A DNA stretch of 64,000 nucleotides from Acanthosepion esculentum (taxonomy: Eukaryota; Mollusca; Cephalopoda; Sepiida; Sepiidae): positions 14,371,434-14,435,433 of the forward strand of contig OZ038482.1 of the NCBI GenBank assembly GCA_964036315.1, read 5' to 3'. The notes under the pieces are model-generated. The model ran no database searches. It had not been told where the DNA came from and saw only the letters and a program-made list of their open reading frames with translations. Below, one piece after another: positions 7,215-20,340 of the stretch. The stretch's first letter is position 1, and each line of letters opens with the position of its first letter. The translations under genes and the position numbers were made by a program.

Positions 7215-10200
7215 CATGGAAAAAGGAGATTAAAGTATTCTTCAGGACGGTAATTCATCTTGTCATGGAACAAAGGAGATTAAAGTTTTCTTCAAGACGG
7301 TAATGCATCTTGTCATGGAACAAAGGAGATTAAAGTTTTCTTCAGGACGGTAATGCATCATGTCATGGAACAAAGGAGATAAAAGTTTTCTTCAAAACGG
7401 TAATGCATCTTGTCACGGAACCAAGGAGATTAAAGTTTTCTTCAGGACGGTATTGCATCTTGTCATGGAACAAAGGAGATTAAAGTTTTCTTCAGGAAGG
7501 TAATGCATCTTGTCATGGAACAAAGGAGATTAAAGTTTTCTTCAGGACGGTAATGCATCTTGTCATGGAACAAAGGAGATTAAAGTTTTCTTCAGGACGG
7601 TAATGCATCTTGTCATGGAACAAATGAGATTAAAGTTTTCTTCAGGACGGTAATGCATCTTGTCATGGAACAAAGGAGATTAAAGTTTTCTTCTGGACGG
7701 TAATGCATCTTGTCATGGAACAAAGGAGATTAAAGTTTTCTTCAGGACGGTAATGCATCTTGTCATGGAACAAAGGAGATTAAAGTTTTCTTCAGGACGG
7801 TAAGGCATCTTGCCATGGAAAAAAGGAGATTAAAGTTTTCTTCTGGACGGTAATGCAATTTGTCATGGAACAAAAGAGATTAAAGTTTTCTTCTGGACGG
7901 TAATGCATCTTGTCATGGAACAAAGGAGATTAAAGTTTTCTTCAGGACGGTAATGCATCTTGTCATGGAACAAAGGAGATTAAAGTTTTCTTCAGGACGG
8001 TAATGCATCTTGTCATGGAACAAAGGAGATTAAAGTTTTCTTCAGGACGGTAATGCATATTGCCATGGAAAAAAGGAGATTAAAGTTTTCTTCAGGACGG
8101 TAATGCATCTTGTCATGGAACAAAGGAGATTAAAGTTTTCTTCAGGACGGGAATGCATCTTGTCATGGAAAAAAGGAGATTAAAGTTTTCTTCAGGACGG
8201 TAATGCATCTTGCCATGGAAAAAAGGAGATTAAAGGTTTCTTCAGGACGGTAATGCATCTTGTCATGGAACAAAGGAGATTAAAGTTTTCTTCAGGACGG
8301 GAATGCATCTTGTCATGGAAAAAAGGAGATTAAAGTTTTCTTCAGGACGGTAATGCATCTTGCCATGGAACAAAGGAGATTAAAGTTTTCTTCAGGACCG
8401 TAATGCATCTTGTCATGGAACAAAGGAGATTAAAGGTTTGGTCAGGAAGGTAATGCATCTTGTCATGGAACAAAGGAGATTAAAGTTTTCTTCAGGACGG
8501 TAATGCATCTTGCCATGGAAAAAAGGAGATTAAAGTTTTCTTCAGGACGGTAATGCATCTTGTCATGGAACAAAGGAGATTAAAGTTTTCTTCAGGACGG
8601 TAATGCATCTTGTCATGGAACAAAGGAGATTAAAGTTTTCTTCAGGGCAGTAATGCATCTTGTCATGGAAAAAGGAGATTAAAGTATTCTTCAGGACGGT
8701 AATTCATCTTGTCATGGAACAAAGGAGATTAAAGTTTTCTTCAAGACGGTAATGCATCTTGTCATGGAACAAAGGAGATTAAAGTTTTCTTCAGGACGGT
8801 AATGCATCATGTCATGGAACAAAGGAGATAAAAGTTTTCTTCAAAACGGTAATGCATCTTGTCACGGAACCAAGGAGATTAAAGATTTCTTCAGGACGGT
8901 AATGCATCTTGTCATGGAACAAAGGAGATTAAAGTTTTCTTCAGGACGGTAATGCATCTTGTCATGGAACAAAGGAGATTAAAGTTTTCTTCTGGACGGT
9001 AATGCATCTTGTCATGGAACAAAGGAGATTAAAGTTTTTTTCAGGACGGTAATGCATCTTGCCATGGAAAAAAGGAGATTAAAGTTTTCTTCTGGACGGT
9101 AATGCAATTTGTCATGGAACAAAAGAGATTAAAGTTTTCTTCAGGACGGTAATGCATCTTGTCATTGAACAAAGTGGATTAAAGTTTTCTTCAGGACGGT
9201 AATGCATCTTGTCATGGAACAAAAGAGATTAAAGTTTTCTTCAGGACGGTAATGCATCTTGTCATGGAACAAAGGAGATTAAAGTTTTCTTCAGGACGGT
9301 AATGCATCTTGTCATGGAACAAAGGAGATTAAAGTTTTCTTCAGGACGGTAAAGCATCTTGTCATGGAACAAAGGAGATTAAAGTTTTCTTCAGGACGGT
9401 AATGCGTCTTGCCATGGAACAAAGGAGATTAAAGTTTTCTTCAGGACGGTAATGCATCTTGTCATGGAACAAAGGAGATTAAAGTTTTCTTCAGGACGGG
9501 AATGCATCTTGTCATGGAAAAAAGGAGATTAAAGTTTTCTTCAGGACGGTAATGCATCTTGCCATGGAAAAAAGGAGATTAAAGTTTTCTTCAGGACGGT
9601 AATGCATCTTGTCATGGAACAAAGGAGATTAAAGTTTTCTTCAGGACGGGAATGCATCTTGTCATGGAAAAAAGGAGATTAAAGTTTTCTTCAGGACGGT
9701 AATGCATCTTGCCATGGAACAAAGGAGATTAAAGTTTTCTTCAGGACCGTAATGCATCTTGTCATGGAACAAAGGAGATTAAAGGTTTGGTCAGGAAGGT
9801 AATGCATCTTGTCATGGAACAAAGGAGATTAAAGTTTTCTTCAGGACGGTAATGCATCTTGCCATGGAAAAAAGGAGATTAAAGTTTTCTTCAGGACGGT
9901 AATGCATCTTGTCATGGAACAAAGGAGATTAAAGTTTTCTTCAGGACGGTAATGCATCTTGTCATGGAACAAAGGAGATTAAAGTTTTCTTCAGGGCAGT
10001 AATGCATCTTGTCATGGAAAAAGGAGATTAAAGTATTCTTCAGGACGGTAATTCATCTTGTCATGGAACAAAGGAGATTAAAGTTTTCTTCAAGACGGTA
10101 ATGCATCTTGTCATGGAACAAAGGAGATTAAAGTTTTCTTCAGGACGGTAATGCATCATGTCATGGAACAAAGGAGATAAAAGTTTTCTTCAAAACGGTA

Positions 10201-10825
10201 ATGCATCTTGTCACGGAACCAAGGAGATTAAAGATTTCTTCAGGACGGTAATGCATCTTGTCATGGAACAAAGGAGATTAAAGTTTTCTTCAGGACGGTA
10301 ATGCATCTTGTCATGGAACAAAGGAGATTAAAGTTTTCTTCTGGACGGTAATGCATCTTGTCATGGAACAAAGGAGATTAAAGTTTTTTTCAGGACGGTA
10401 ATGCATCTTGCCATGGAAAAAAGGAGATTAAAGTTTTCTTCTGGACGGTAATGCAATTTGTCATGGAACAAAAGAGATTAAAGTTTTCTTCAGGACGGTA
10501 ATGCATCTTGTCATGGAACAAAGTGGATTAAAGTTTTCTTCAGGACGGTAATGCATCTTGTCATGGAACAAAAGAGATTAAAGTTTTCTTCAGGACGGTA
10601 ATGCATCTTGTCATGGAACAAAGGAGATTAAAGTTTTCTTCAGGACGGTAATGCATCTTGTCATGGAACAAAGGAGATTAAAGTTTTCTTCAGGACGGTA
10701 AAGCATCTTGTCATGGAACAAAGGAGATTAAAGTTTTCTTCAGGACGGTAATGCGTCTTGCCATGGAACAAAGGAGATTAAAGTTTTCTTCAGGACGGTA
10801 ATGCATCTTGTCATGGAACAAAGGA
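7215..10825 (+). repeat. Three-copy block, periods 1,449 and 1,349 bp
   Basis: A run of rare variants recurs in order: TAAAGTATTC at 7231, 8680 and 10029, GCATCATGTCATGG about 120 bp later, and TGTCACGGAACCAAGG at 7411, 8860 and 10209. Spacings are 1,449 and 1,349 bp, so copies differ by two units. The second and third copies are almost identical (one difference noted, TCATTG against TCATGG near 9165/10512) until they part at about 10,825. This is a large unequal-exchange duplication. Confidence 0.85.
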
Positions 10826-11636
10826 AATTAAGGTTTCCTTCAGGACGGTAATGCATCTTGTCATGGAACAAAGGAGATTAAAGTTTTCTTCAGGACGGTA
10901 TTGCATCTTGTCATGGAACAAAGGAGATTAAAGTTTTCTTCAGGACGGTAATGTGTCTTGTCATGGAACAAAGGAGATTACAGTTATCTTCAGGGCGGTA
11001 ATGCATCTTGTCATGGAACAAAGAAGATTAAACTTTTCTTCAGGACGGTAATGCATATTGTCATGGAACAAAGGAGATTAAAGTTGTCTTCAGGGCGGTA
11101 ATGCATCTTGTCATGGAACAAAGGAGATTAAAGTTTTCTTCAGGACGGTAATGCATCTTGTCATGGAACAAAGGAGATTAAAGTTGTCTTCAGGGCGGTA
11201 ATGCATCTTGTCATGGAACAAAGGAGATTAAAGTTTTCTTCAGGACGGTAATGCATCTTGTCATGGAACAAGGGAGATTAAAGTTTTCTTCAGGACGGTA
11301 ATGCATCTTGTCATGGAACAAAGGAGATTAAAGTTTTCTTCTGGACGGTAATGCATCTTGTCATGGAACAAAGGAGATTAAAGTTTTCTTCAGGACGGTA
11401 ATGCATCTTGTCATGGAACAAAGGAGATTAAAGTTTTCTTCAGGACGGTAATGCATCTTGTCATGGAACAAACGAGATAAAATTTTCTTCAGGACGGTAT
11501 TGCATCTTGTCATGGAACAAAAGAGATTAAAGTTTTCTTCAGGACGGTAATGCATCTTTTCATGGAACAAAGGAGATTAAAGTTTTCTTCAGGACGGTAA
11601 TGCATCTTGTCATGGAACAAAGGAGATTAAAGTTTT

Positions 11637-11960
11637 CTTCAGGACGGTAATGCATCTTGTCATGGCACAAAGGAGATTAAAGTCTTCTTCAGGACGGTAA
11701 TGCATCTTATCATGGAACAAAAGAGATTAAAGGTTTGGTCAGGACAGTAATGCATCTTGTCATGGAACAAAGGAGATTAAAGTTTTCTTCAGGACTGTAA
11801 TGCATCTTGTCATGGAAAAAAGGAGATTAAAGTTTTCTTCAGGACGGTATTGCATCTTGTCATGGAACAAAGGAGATTAAAGTTTTCTTCTGGACGGTAA
11901 TGCATCTTGTCATGGAACAAAGGAGATTAAAGTTTTCTTCAGGACGGTAATGCATCTTGT
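11637..11960 (+). repeat. Six-unit block copied from the array edge (5341-5665)
   Basis: The ordered variants CATGGCACAA, AAGTCTTCTTC, TTATCATGG, AAAGGTTTGGTCAGGACAG, AGGACTGTAATG, CATGGAAAAAAGG, GGTATTGCATC and TTCTGGACGG appear in the same order and spacing at 5341-5665 and here, offset by 6,296 bp. Partial versions with extra changes recur near 16,900, 18,400, 20,500 and 21,000, so this variant haplotype has been spread repeatedly. Confidence 0.8.
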
Positions 11961-12590
11961 CATGGAACAAAGGAGATTAAAGTTTTTTCAGGACGGTAAT
12001 GCATCTTGTCATGGAACAAAAGAGATTAAAGTTTTCTTCAGGACGGTAATGCATCTTGTCATGGAACAAAGGAGATTACAGTTTTCTTCAGGGCGGTTAT
12101 GCATCTTGTCATGGAACAAATGAGATTAAAGTTTTCTTTAGGACGGTAATGCATCTTGTCATGGAACAAAGGAGATTAAAGTCTACTTCAGGACGGTAAT
12201 GCATATTGTCATGGAACAAAGGAGATTAAAGTTTTCTTCAGAACGGTAATGCATCTTGTCATGGAACAAAGGAGATTAAAGTTGTCTTCAGGACGGTAAT
12301 GCATCTTGTCATGGAACAAAGGTGATTAAAGTTTTCTTCAGGGCGGTAATGCATCTGGTCATGGAACAAAGGAGATTAAAATTTTCTTCAGGACGGTAAT
12401 GCATCTTGTCATGGAACAAGGGAGATTAAAGTTTTCTTCAGGACGGTAATGCATCTTGTCATGGAACAAAGGAGATTAAAGTTTTCTTCTGGAAGGTAAT
12501 GCATCTTGTCATGGAACAAAAGAGATTAAAGTTTTCTTCAGGACGGCAATGCAACTTGTCATGGAACAAAGGAGATTAAAGTTTTCTTCA

Positions 12591-13290
12591 GAACCGTAAT
12601 GCAGCTTGTCATGGCACAAAGGAGATTAAAATCTTCTTCAGGACGGTAATGCATCTTGTCATGGAACAAAGGAGATTAAAGTTTTCTTCAGGACGGTAAT
12701 GCATCTTGTCATGGAACAAAGGAGATTAAAGTTTTCTTCTGGACGGTAATGCATCTTGTCATGGAACAAAGGAGATTAAAGTTTTCTTCAGAACCGTAAT
12801 GCAGCTTGTCATGGCACAAAGGAGATTAAAATCTTCTTCAGGACGGTAATGCATCTTGTCATGGAACAAAGGAGATTAAAGTTTTCTTCAGGACGGTAAT
12901 GCATCTTGTCATGGAACAAAGGAGATTAAAGTTTACTTCTGGACGGTAATGCATCTTGTCATGGAACAAAGGAGATTAAAGTTTTCTTCAGAACCGTAAT
13001 GCAGCTTGTCATGGCACAAAGGAGATTAAAATCTTCTTCAGGACGGTAATGCATCTTGTCATGGAACAAAGGAGATTAAAGTTTTCTTCAGGACGGTAAT
13101 GCATCTTGTCATGGAACAAAGGAGATTAAAGTTTTCTTCAGGACGGTAATGCATCTTGTCATGGAACAAAGGAGATTAAAGTTTTCTTCTGGACGGTAAT
13201 GCATCTTGTCATGGAACAAAAGAGATTAAAATTTTCTTCAGAACCGTAATGCAGCTTGTCATGGCACAAAGGAGATTAAAATCTTCTTCA
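12591..13290 (+). repeat. 200-bp higher-order repeat (four copies)
   Basis: The marker GAACCGTAATGCAGCTTGTC followed by ATGGCACAAAGG and AAAATCTTCTTC occurs at 12591, 12791, 12991 and 13241, giving periods of 200, 200 and 250 bp (four, four and five units). Copies differ at a few sites, for example GTTTACTTCTGG near 12,931. Confidence 0.85.
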
Positions 13291-13939
13291 GGACGGTAAT
13301 GCATCTTGTCATGGAACAAAGGAGATTAAAGTTTTCTTCAGGACGGTAATGCATCTTGTCATGGAACAAAGGAGATTAAAGTTTTCTTCAGGACGGTAAT
13401 GCGTCTTGCCATGGAACAAAGGAGATTAAAGTTTTCTTCAGGACGGTAATGCATCATGTCATGGAACAAAGGAGATTAAGGTTTCCTTCAGGACGGTAAT
13501 GCATCTTGTCATGGAACAAAGAAAATTAAAGTTTTCTTCAGGACGGTATTGCATCTTGTCATGGAAAAAAGGAGATTAAAGTTTTCTTCAGGACGGTATT
13601 GCATCTTGTCATGGAACAAAGGAGATTAAAGTTTTCTTCTGGACGGTAATGCATCTTGTCAGGGAACAAAGGAGATTAAAGTTTTCTTCAGGACGGTAAT
13701 GCATCTTGTCATGGAACAAAGGAGATTAAAGTTTTCTTCAGGACGGTAATGCATCTTGCCATGGAAAAAGGAGATTAAAGTTTTCTTCAGGACGGTAATG
13801 CATCTTGTCATGGAAAAAAAAAGATTAAAGTTTTCTTCAGGACGGTAATGCATCTTGTCATGGAACAAAGGAGATTAAAGTTTACTTCTGGACGGTAATG
13901 CATCTTGTCATGGAACAAAGGAGATTAAAGTTTTCTTCA

Positions 13940-16860
13940 GGACGGTAATGCATCTTGTCATGGAACATAGGAGATTACAGTTTTCTTCAGGACGGTAATG
14001 CATCTTGTCATGGAACAAATGACATTGAAGTTTTCTTCAGGACGGTAATGCATCTTGTCATGGAACAAAGGAGATTAAAGTTGTCTTCAGGACGGTAATG
14101 CATCTTGTCATGGAACAAAGGAGATTAAAGTTGTCTTCAGGACGGTAATGCATCTTGTCATGGAACAAAGGAGATTAAAGTTGTCTTCAGGACGGTAATA
14201 CATCTTGTCATGGAACAAATGACATTGAAGTTTTCTTCAGGACGGTAATGCATCTTGTCATGGAACAAAGGAGATTAAAGTTTTCTTCAGGACGGTAATA
14301 CATCTTGTCATGGAACAAAGGAGATTAAAGTTTTCTTCTGGACGGTAATGCATCTTGTCATGGAACAAAGGAGATTAAAGTTTTCTTCAGGACGGTAATG
14401 CATCTTGTCATGGAACAAAGGAGATTAAAGTTTTCTTCAGGACGGTAATGCATCTTGTCATGGAACAAAGGAGATTAAAGTTTTCTTCAGGACGGTAATG
14501 CATCTTGTCATGGAACAAAGGAGATTAAAGTTTTCTTCAGGACGGTAATGCATCTTGTCATGGAACAAAAGAGATTAAAGTTTTCTTCAGGACGGCAATG
14601 CATCTTGCCATGGAACAAAGGAGATTAAAGTTTTTTCAGGACGGTAATGCATCTTGTCATGGAACAAAGGAGATAAAAGTTTTCTTCAGGACGGCAATGC
14701 ATCTTGTCATGGAACAAAGGAGATTAAAGTTTTCTTCAGGACGGTAATGCGTCTTGCCATGGAACAAAGAAGATTAAAGTTTTCTTCAGGACGGTAATGC
14801 ATCATGTCATGGAACAAAGGAGATTAAGGTTTCCTTCAGGACGGTAATGCATCTTGTCATGGAACAAAGGAGATTAAAGTTTTCTTCAGGACGGTAATGC
14901 ATCTTGTCATGGAACATAGGAGATTACAGTTTTCTTCAGGACGGTAATGCATCTTGTCATGGAACAAATGACATTGAAGTTTTCTTCAGGACGGTAATGC
15001 ATCTTGTCATGGAACAAAGGAGATTAAAGTTGTCTTCAGGACGGTAATGCATCTTGTCATGGAAAAAAGGAGATTAAAGTTGTCTTCAGGACGGTAATGC
15101 ATCTTGTCATGGAACAAAGGAGATTAAAGTTGTCTTCAGGACGGTAATGCATCTTGTCATGGAACAAATGACATTGAAGTTTTCTTCAGGACGGTAATGC
15201 ATCTTGTCATGGAACAAAGGAGATTAAAGTTTTCTTCAGGACGGTAATACATCTTGTCATGGAACAAAGGAGATTAAAGTTTTCTTCTGGACGGTAATGC
15301 ATCTTGTCATGGAACAAAGGAGATTAAAGTTTTCTTCAGGACGGTAATGCATCTTGTCATGGAACAAAGGAGATTAAAGTTTTCTTCAGGACGGTAATGC
15401 ATCTTGTCATGGAACAAAGGAGATTAAAGTTTTCTTCAGGACGGTAATGCATCTTGTCATGGAACAAAGGAGATTAAAGTTTTCTTCAGGACGGTAATGC
15501 ATCTTGTCATGGAACAAAAGAGATTAAAGTTTTCTTCAGGACGGCAATGCATCTTGCCATGGAACAAAGGAGATTAAAGTTTTTTCAGGACGGTAATGCA
15601 TCTTGTCATGGAACAAAGGAGATAAAAGTTTTCTTCAGGACGGCAATGCATCTTGTCATGGAACAAAGGAGATTAAAGTTTTCTTCAGGACGGTAATGCG
15701 TCTTGCCATGGAACAAAGAAGATTAAAGTTTTCTTCAGGACGGTAATGCATCATGTCATGGAACAAAGGAGATTAAGGTTTCCTTCAGGACGGTAATGCA
15801 TCTTGTCATGGAACAAAGGAGATTAAAGTTTTCTTCAGGACGGTAATGCATCTTGCCATGGAAAAAGGAGATTAAAGTTTTCTTCAAGATGGTAATGCAT
15901 CTTGTCATGGAAAAAAAGAGATTAAAGTTTTCTTCAGGACGGTAATGCATCTTGTCATGGAACAAAGGAGATTAAAGTTGTCTTCAGGACGGTAATGCAT
16001 CTTGTCATGGAACAAATGACATAGAAGTTTTCTTCAGGACGGTAATGCATCTTGTCATGGAACAAAGGAGATTAAAGTTTTCTTCAGGACGGTAATGCAT
16101 CTTGTCATGGAACAAAGGAGATTAAAGTTTTCTTCTGGACGGTAATGCATCTTGTCATGGAACAAAGGAGATTAAAGTTTTCTTCAGGACGGTAATGCAT
16201 CTTGTCATGGAACAAAGGAGATTAAAGTTTTCTTCAGGACGGTAATGCATCTTGTCATGGAACAAAGGAGATTAAAGTTTTCTTCAGGACGGTAATGCAT
16301 CTTGTCATGGAACAAAGGAGATTAAAGTTTTCTTCAGGACGGTAATGCATCTTGTCATGGAACAAAGGAGATTAAAGTTTTCTTCAGGACGGTAATGCAT
16401 CTTGTCATGGAACAAAAGAGATTAAAGTTTTCTTCAGGACGGCAATGCATCTTGCCATGGAACAAAGGAGATTAAAGTTTTTTCAGGACGGTAATGCATC
16501 TTGTCATGGAACAAAGGTGATAAAAGTTTTCTTCAGGACGGTAATGCATCTTGTCATGGAACAAAGGAGATTAAAGTTTTCTTCAGGACGGTAATGCGTC
16601 TTGCCATGGAACAAAGGAGATTAAAGTTTTCTTCAGGACGGTAATGCATCATGTCATGGAACAAAGGAGATTAAGGTTTCCTTCAGGACGGTAATGCATC
16701 TTGTCATGGAACAAAGGAGATTAAAGTTTTCTTCAGGACGGTAATGCATCTTGCCATGGAAAAAGGAGATTAAAGTTTTCTTCAAGACAGTAATGCATCT
16801 TGTCATGGAAAAAAAGAGATTAAAGTTTTCTTCAGGACGGTAATGCATCTTGTCATGGAA
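13940..16860 (+). repeat. 949/898-bp block, about three copies
   Basis: TGGAACATAGGAGATTACAG at 13961 recurs at 14910 (949 bp), with paired AACAAATGACATTGAAG units 50 and 250 bp behind it in both copies. The 3' part (AAGTTTTTTCAGG, GTAATGCGTCTTGCC, GCATCATGTCATGG, AAGGTTTCCTTC, then a 49-bp unit) recurs from about 15,590 to about 16,490, 898 bp on. The period is not a multiple of 50 because each copy contains 49-bp units. Confidence 0.75.
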
Positions 16861-19090
16861 CAAAGGAGATTAAAGTTTTCTTCAGGACGGTAATGCATCT
16901 TGTCATGGCACAAAGGAGATTAAGTCTTCTTCAGGACGGTAATGCATCTAGTCATGGAAAAAAAGAGATTAAAGGTTTGGTCAGGACGGTAATGCATCTT
17001 GTCATGGAACAAAGAAGATTAAAGTTTTCTTCAGGACGGTAATGCATTTTGTCATGGAAAAAAGGAGATTAAAGTTTTCTTCAGGACGGTATTGCATCTT
17101 GTCATGGAACAAAGGAGATTAAACTTTTCTTCAGGACGGTAATGCATCTTTGTCATGGAACAAAGGAGATTAAAGTTGCCTTCAGGGCGGTAATGCATCT
17201 TGTCATGGAACAAAGGAGATTAAAGTTTTCTTCAGGACGGTAATGCATCTTGTCGTGGAACAAGGGAGGTTAAAGTTTTCTTCAGGACGGTAATGCATCT
17301 TGTCATGGAACAAAGGAGATTAAAGTTTTCTTCAGGACGGTAATGCATCTTGTCATGGAACAAATGAGATTAAAGTTTTCCTTAGGACGGTAATGCATCT
17401 TGTCATGGAACAAAGGAGATTAAAGTTTTCTTCAGGACGGTAATATATCTTGTCATGGAACAAAGGAGATTAAAGTTTTCTTTAGGACGGTAATGCATCT
17501 TGTCATGGAACTAAGAAGATTAAAGTTTTCTTCAGGACGGTATTGCATCTTGTCATGGAACAAAGGAGATTAAAGTTTTCTTCAGGACGGTAATGCATCT
17601 TGTCATGGAACAAAGGAGATTAAAGTTTTCTTCAGGACGGTAATGCATCTTGTCATGGAACAAAGGTGTTTAAAGTTTTCTTCAGGGCGGTAATGCATCT
17701 TGTCATGGAACAAAGGAGATTAAAATTTTCTTCAGGACGGTAATGCATCTTGTCATGGAACAAGGGAGATTAAAGTTTTCTTCAGGACGGTAATGCATCT
17801 TGTCATGGAACAAAGGAGATTAAAGTTTTCTTCTGGACGGTAATGCATCTTGTCATGGAACAAAAGAGATTAAAGTTTTCTTCAGGACGGCAATGCATCT
17901 TGTCATGGAACAAAGGAGATTAAAGTTTTCTTCAGGACGGTAATGCATCTTGACATGGAACAAAGGAGATTAAAGTTTTTTCAGGACGGTAATGCATCTT
18001 GTCATGGAACAAAGGAGATTAAAGTTTTCTTCAGGACGGTAATGCATCTTGTCATGGAACAAAGGAGATTAAAGTTTTCTTCAGGACGGTAATGCGTCTT
18101 GCCATGGAACAAAGGAGATTAAAGTTTTCTTCAGGACGGTAATGCATCATGTCATGGAACAAAGGAGATTAAGGTTTCCTTCAGGACGGTAATGCATCTT
18201 GTCATGGAACAAAGGAGATTAAAGTTTTCTACAGGACGGTAAAGCATCTTGCCATGGAAAAAGGAGATTAAAGTTTTCTTCAAGACGGTAATGCATCTTG
18301 TCATGGAAAAAAAGAGATTAAAGTTTTCTTCAGGACGGTAATGCATCTTGTCATGGAACAAAGGAGATTAAAGTTTTCTTCAGGACGGTAATGCATCTTG
18401 TCATGGCACAAAGGAGATTAAGTCTTCTTCAGGACGGTAATGCATCTAGTCATGGAAAAAAAGAGATTAAAGTTTTGGTCAGGACGGTAATGCATCTTGT
18501 CATGGAACAAAGAAGATTAAAGTTTTCTTCAGGACGGTAATGCATCTTGTCATGGAAAAAAGGAGATTAAAGTTTTCTTCAGGACGGTATTGCATCTTGT
18601 CATGGAACAAAGGAGATTAAACTTTTCTTCAGGACGGTAATGCATCTTTGTCATGGAACAAAGGAGATTAAAGTTGCCTTCAGGGCGGTAATGCATCTTG
18701 TCATGGAACAAAGGAGATTAAAGTTTTCTTCAGGACGGTAATGCATCTTGTCGTGGAACAAGGGAGGTTAAAGTTTTCTTCAGGACGGTAATGCATCTTG
18801 TCATGGAACAAAGGAGATTAAAGTTTTCTTCAGGACGGTAATGCATCTTGTCATGGAACAAAGGAGATTAAAGTTTTCTTTAGGACGGTAATGCATCTTG
18901 TCATGGAAGAAAGGAGATTAAAGTTTTCTTCAGGACGGTAATATATCTTGTCATGGAACAAAGGAGATTAAAGTTTTCTTTAGGACGGTAATGCATCTTG
19001 TCATGGAACTAAGAAGATTAAAGTTTTCTTCAGGACGGTATTGCATCTTGTCATGGAACAAAGGAGATTAAAGTTTTCTTCAGGACGGTA
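16861..19090 (+). repeat. 1,498-bp tandem duplication, second copy partial
   Basis: The run AAGTCTTCTTC, GCATCTAGTCATGG, TTTGGTCAGG, a 51-bp unit with CATCTTTGTCATGG, AAAGTTGCCTTCAGGG, CTTGTCGTGGAACAAGG and GTAATATATC in the first copy recurs 1,498 bp on from 18,359, until the copies diverge at about 19,090. The same offset joins the preceding 200 bp (16,654 with 18,152). Confidence 0.75.
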
Positions 19091-19740
19091 ATGTATATTG
19101 TCATGGAACAAAGGAGATTAAAGTGTTCTTCAGGGCGGTAATGCATCTTGTCATGGAACAAAGGAGATTAAAGTTTTCTTCAGGACGGTAATGCATCTTG
19201 TCATGGAACAAAGGAGATTAAAGTTTCTTCAGGACGGTAATGTATCTTGTCATGGAACAAAGGAGATTAAAGTTTTCTTCAGGACGGTAATGCATATTGT
19301 CATGGCACAAAGGAGATTAAAGTTTTCTTCAGGACGGTAATTCATCTTGTCATGGAACAAGGGAGATTAAAGTTTTCTTCAGGACGGTAATGCATCTTGT
19401 CATGGAACAAAGGAGATTAAAGTTTTCTTCTGGACGGTAATGCATCTTGTCATGGAACAAAGGAGATTAAAGTTTTCTTCAGGACGGTAATGCATCTTGT
19501 CATGGAACAAAGGAGATTAAAGTTTTCTTCTGGACGGTAATGCATCTTGTCATGGAACAAAGGAGATTAAAGTTTTCTTCTGGACGGTAATGCATCTTGT
19601 CATGGAACAAAAGAGATTAAAGTTTTCTTCAGGACGGTAATGCATCTTGTCATGGAACAAAGGAGATTAAAGTTTTCTTCAGGACGGTAATGCATCTTGT
19701 CATGGAACAAAGGAGATTAAAGTTTTCTTCAGGACGGTAA

Positions 19741-20340
19741 TGCATCTTGTCATGGAACAAATGAGATTAAAGTTTTCTTCAGGACGGTAATGCATCTTGT
19801 CATGGAACAAAGGAGATTAAAGTTTTCTTCAGGACGATAATGCGTCTTGCAATGGAACAAAGGAGATTAAAGTTTTCTTCAGGACGGTAATGCATCTTGT
19901 CATGGAACAAAGGAGATTAAGGTTTCCTTCAGGACGGTAATGCATCTTGTCATGGAACAAAGGAGATTAAAGTTTTCTTCAGGACGGTATTGCATCTTGT
20001 CATGGAACAAAGGAGATTAAAGTTTTCTTCAGGACGGTATTGCATCTTGTCATGGAACAAATGAGATTAAAGTTTTCTTCAGGACGGTAATGCATCTTGT
20101 CATGGAACAAAGGAGATTAAAGTTTTCTTCAGGACGATAATGCGTCTTGCAATGGAACAAAGGAGATTAAAGTTTTCTTCAGGACGGTAATGCATCTTGT
20201 CATGGAACAAAGGAGATTAAGGTTTCCTTCAGGACGGTAATGCATCTTGTCATGGAACAAAGGAGATTAAAGTTTTCTTCAGGACGGTATTGCATCTTGT
20301 CATGGAACAAAGGAGATTAAAGTTTTCTTCAGGACGGTAT
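19741..20340 (+). repeat. 300-bp perfect tandem duplication
   Basis: 19,741-20,040 and 20,041-20,340 read the same base for base, six units each, including rare variants CGATAATGCGTCTTGCAATGG and AAGGTTTCCTTC and two GTATTGCATC units. A very recent single exchange in an otherwise old part of the array. Confidence 0.9.
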
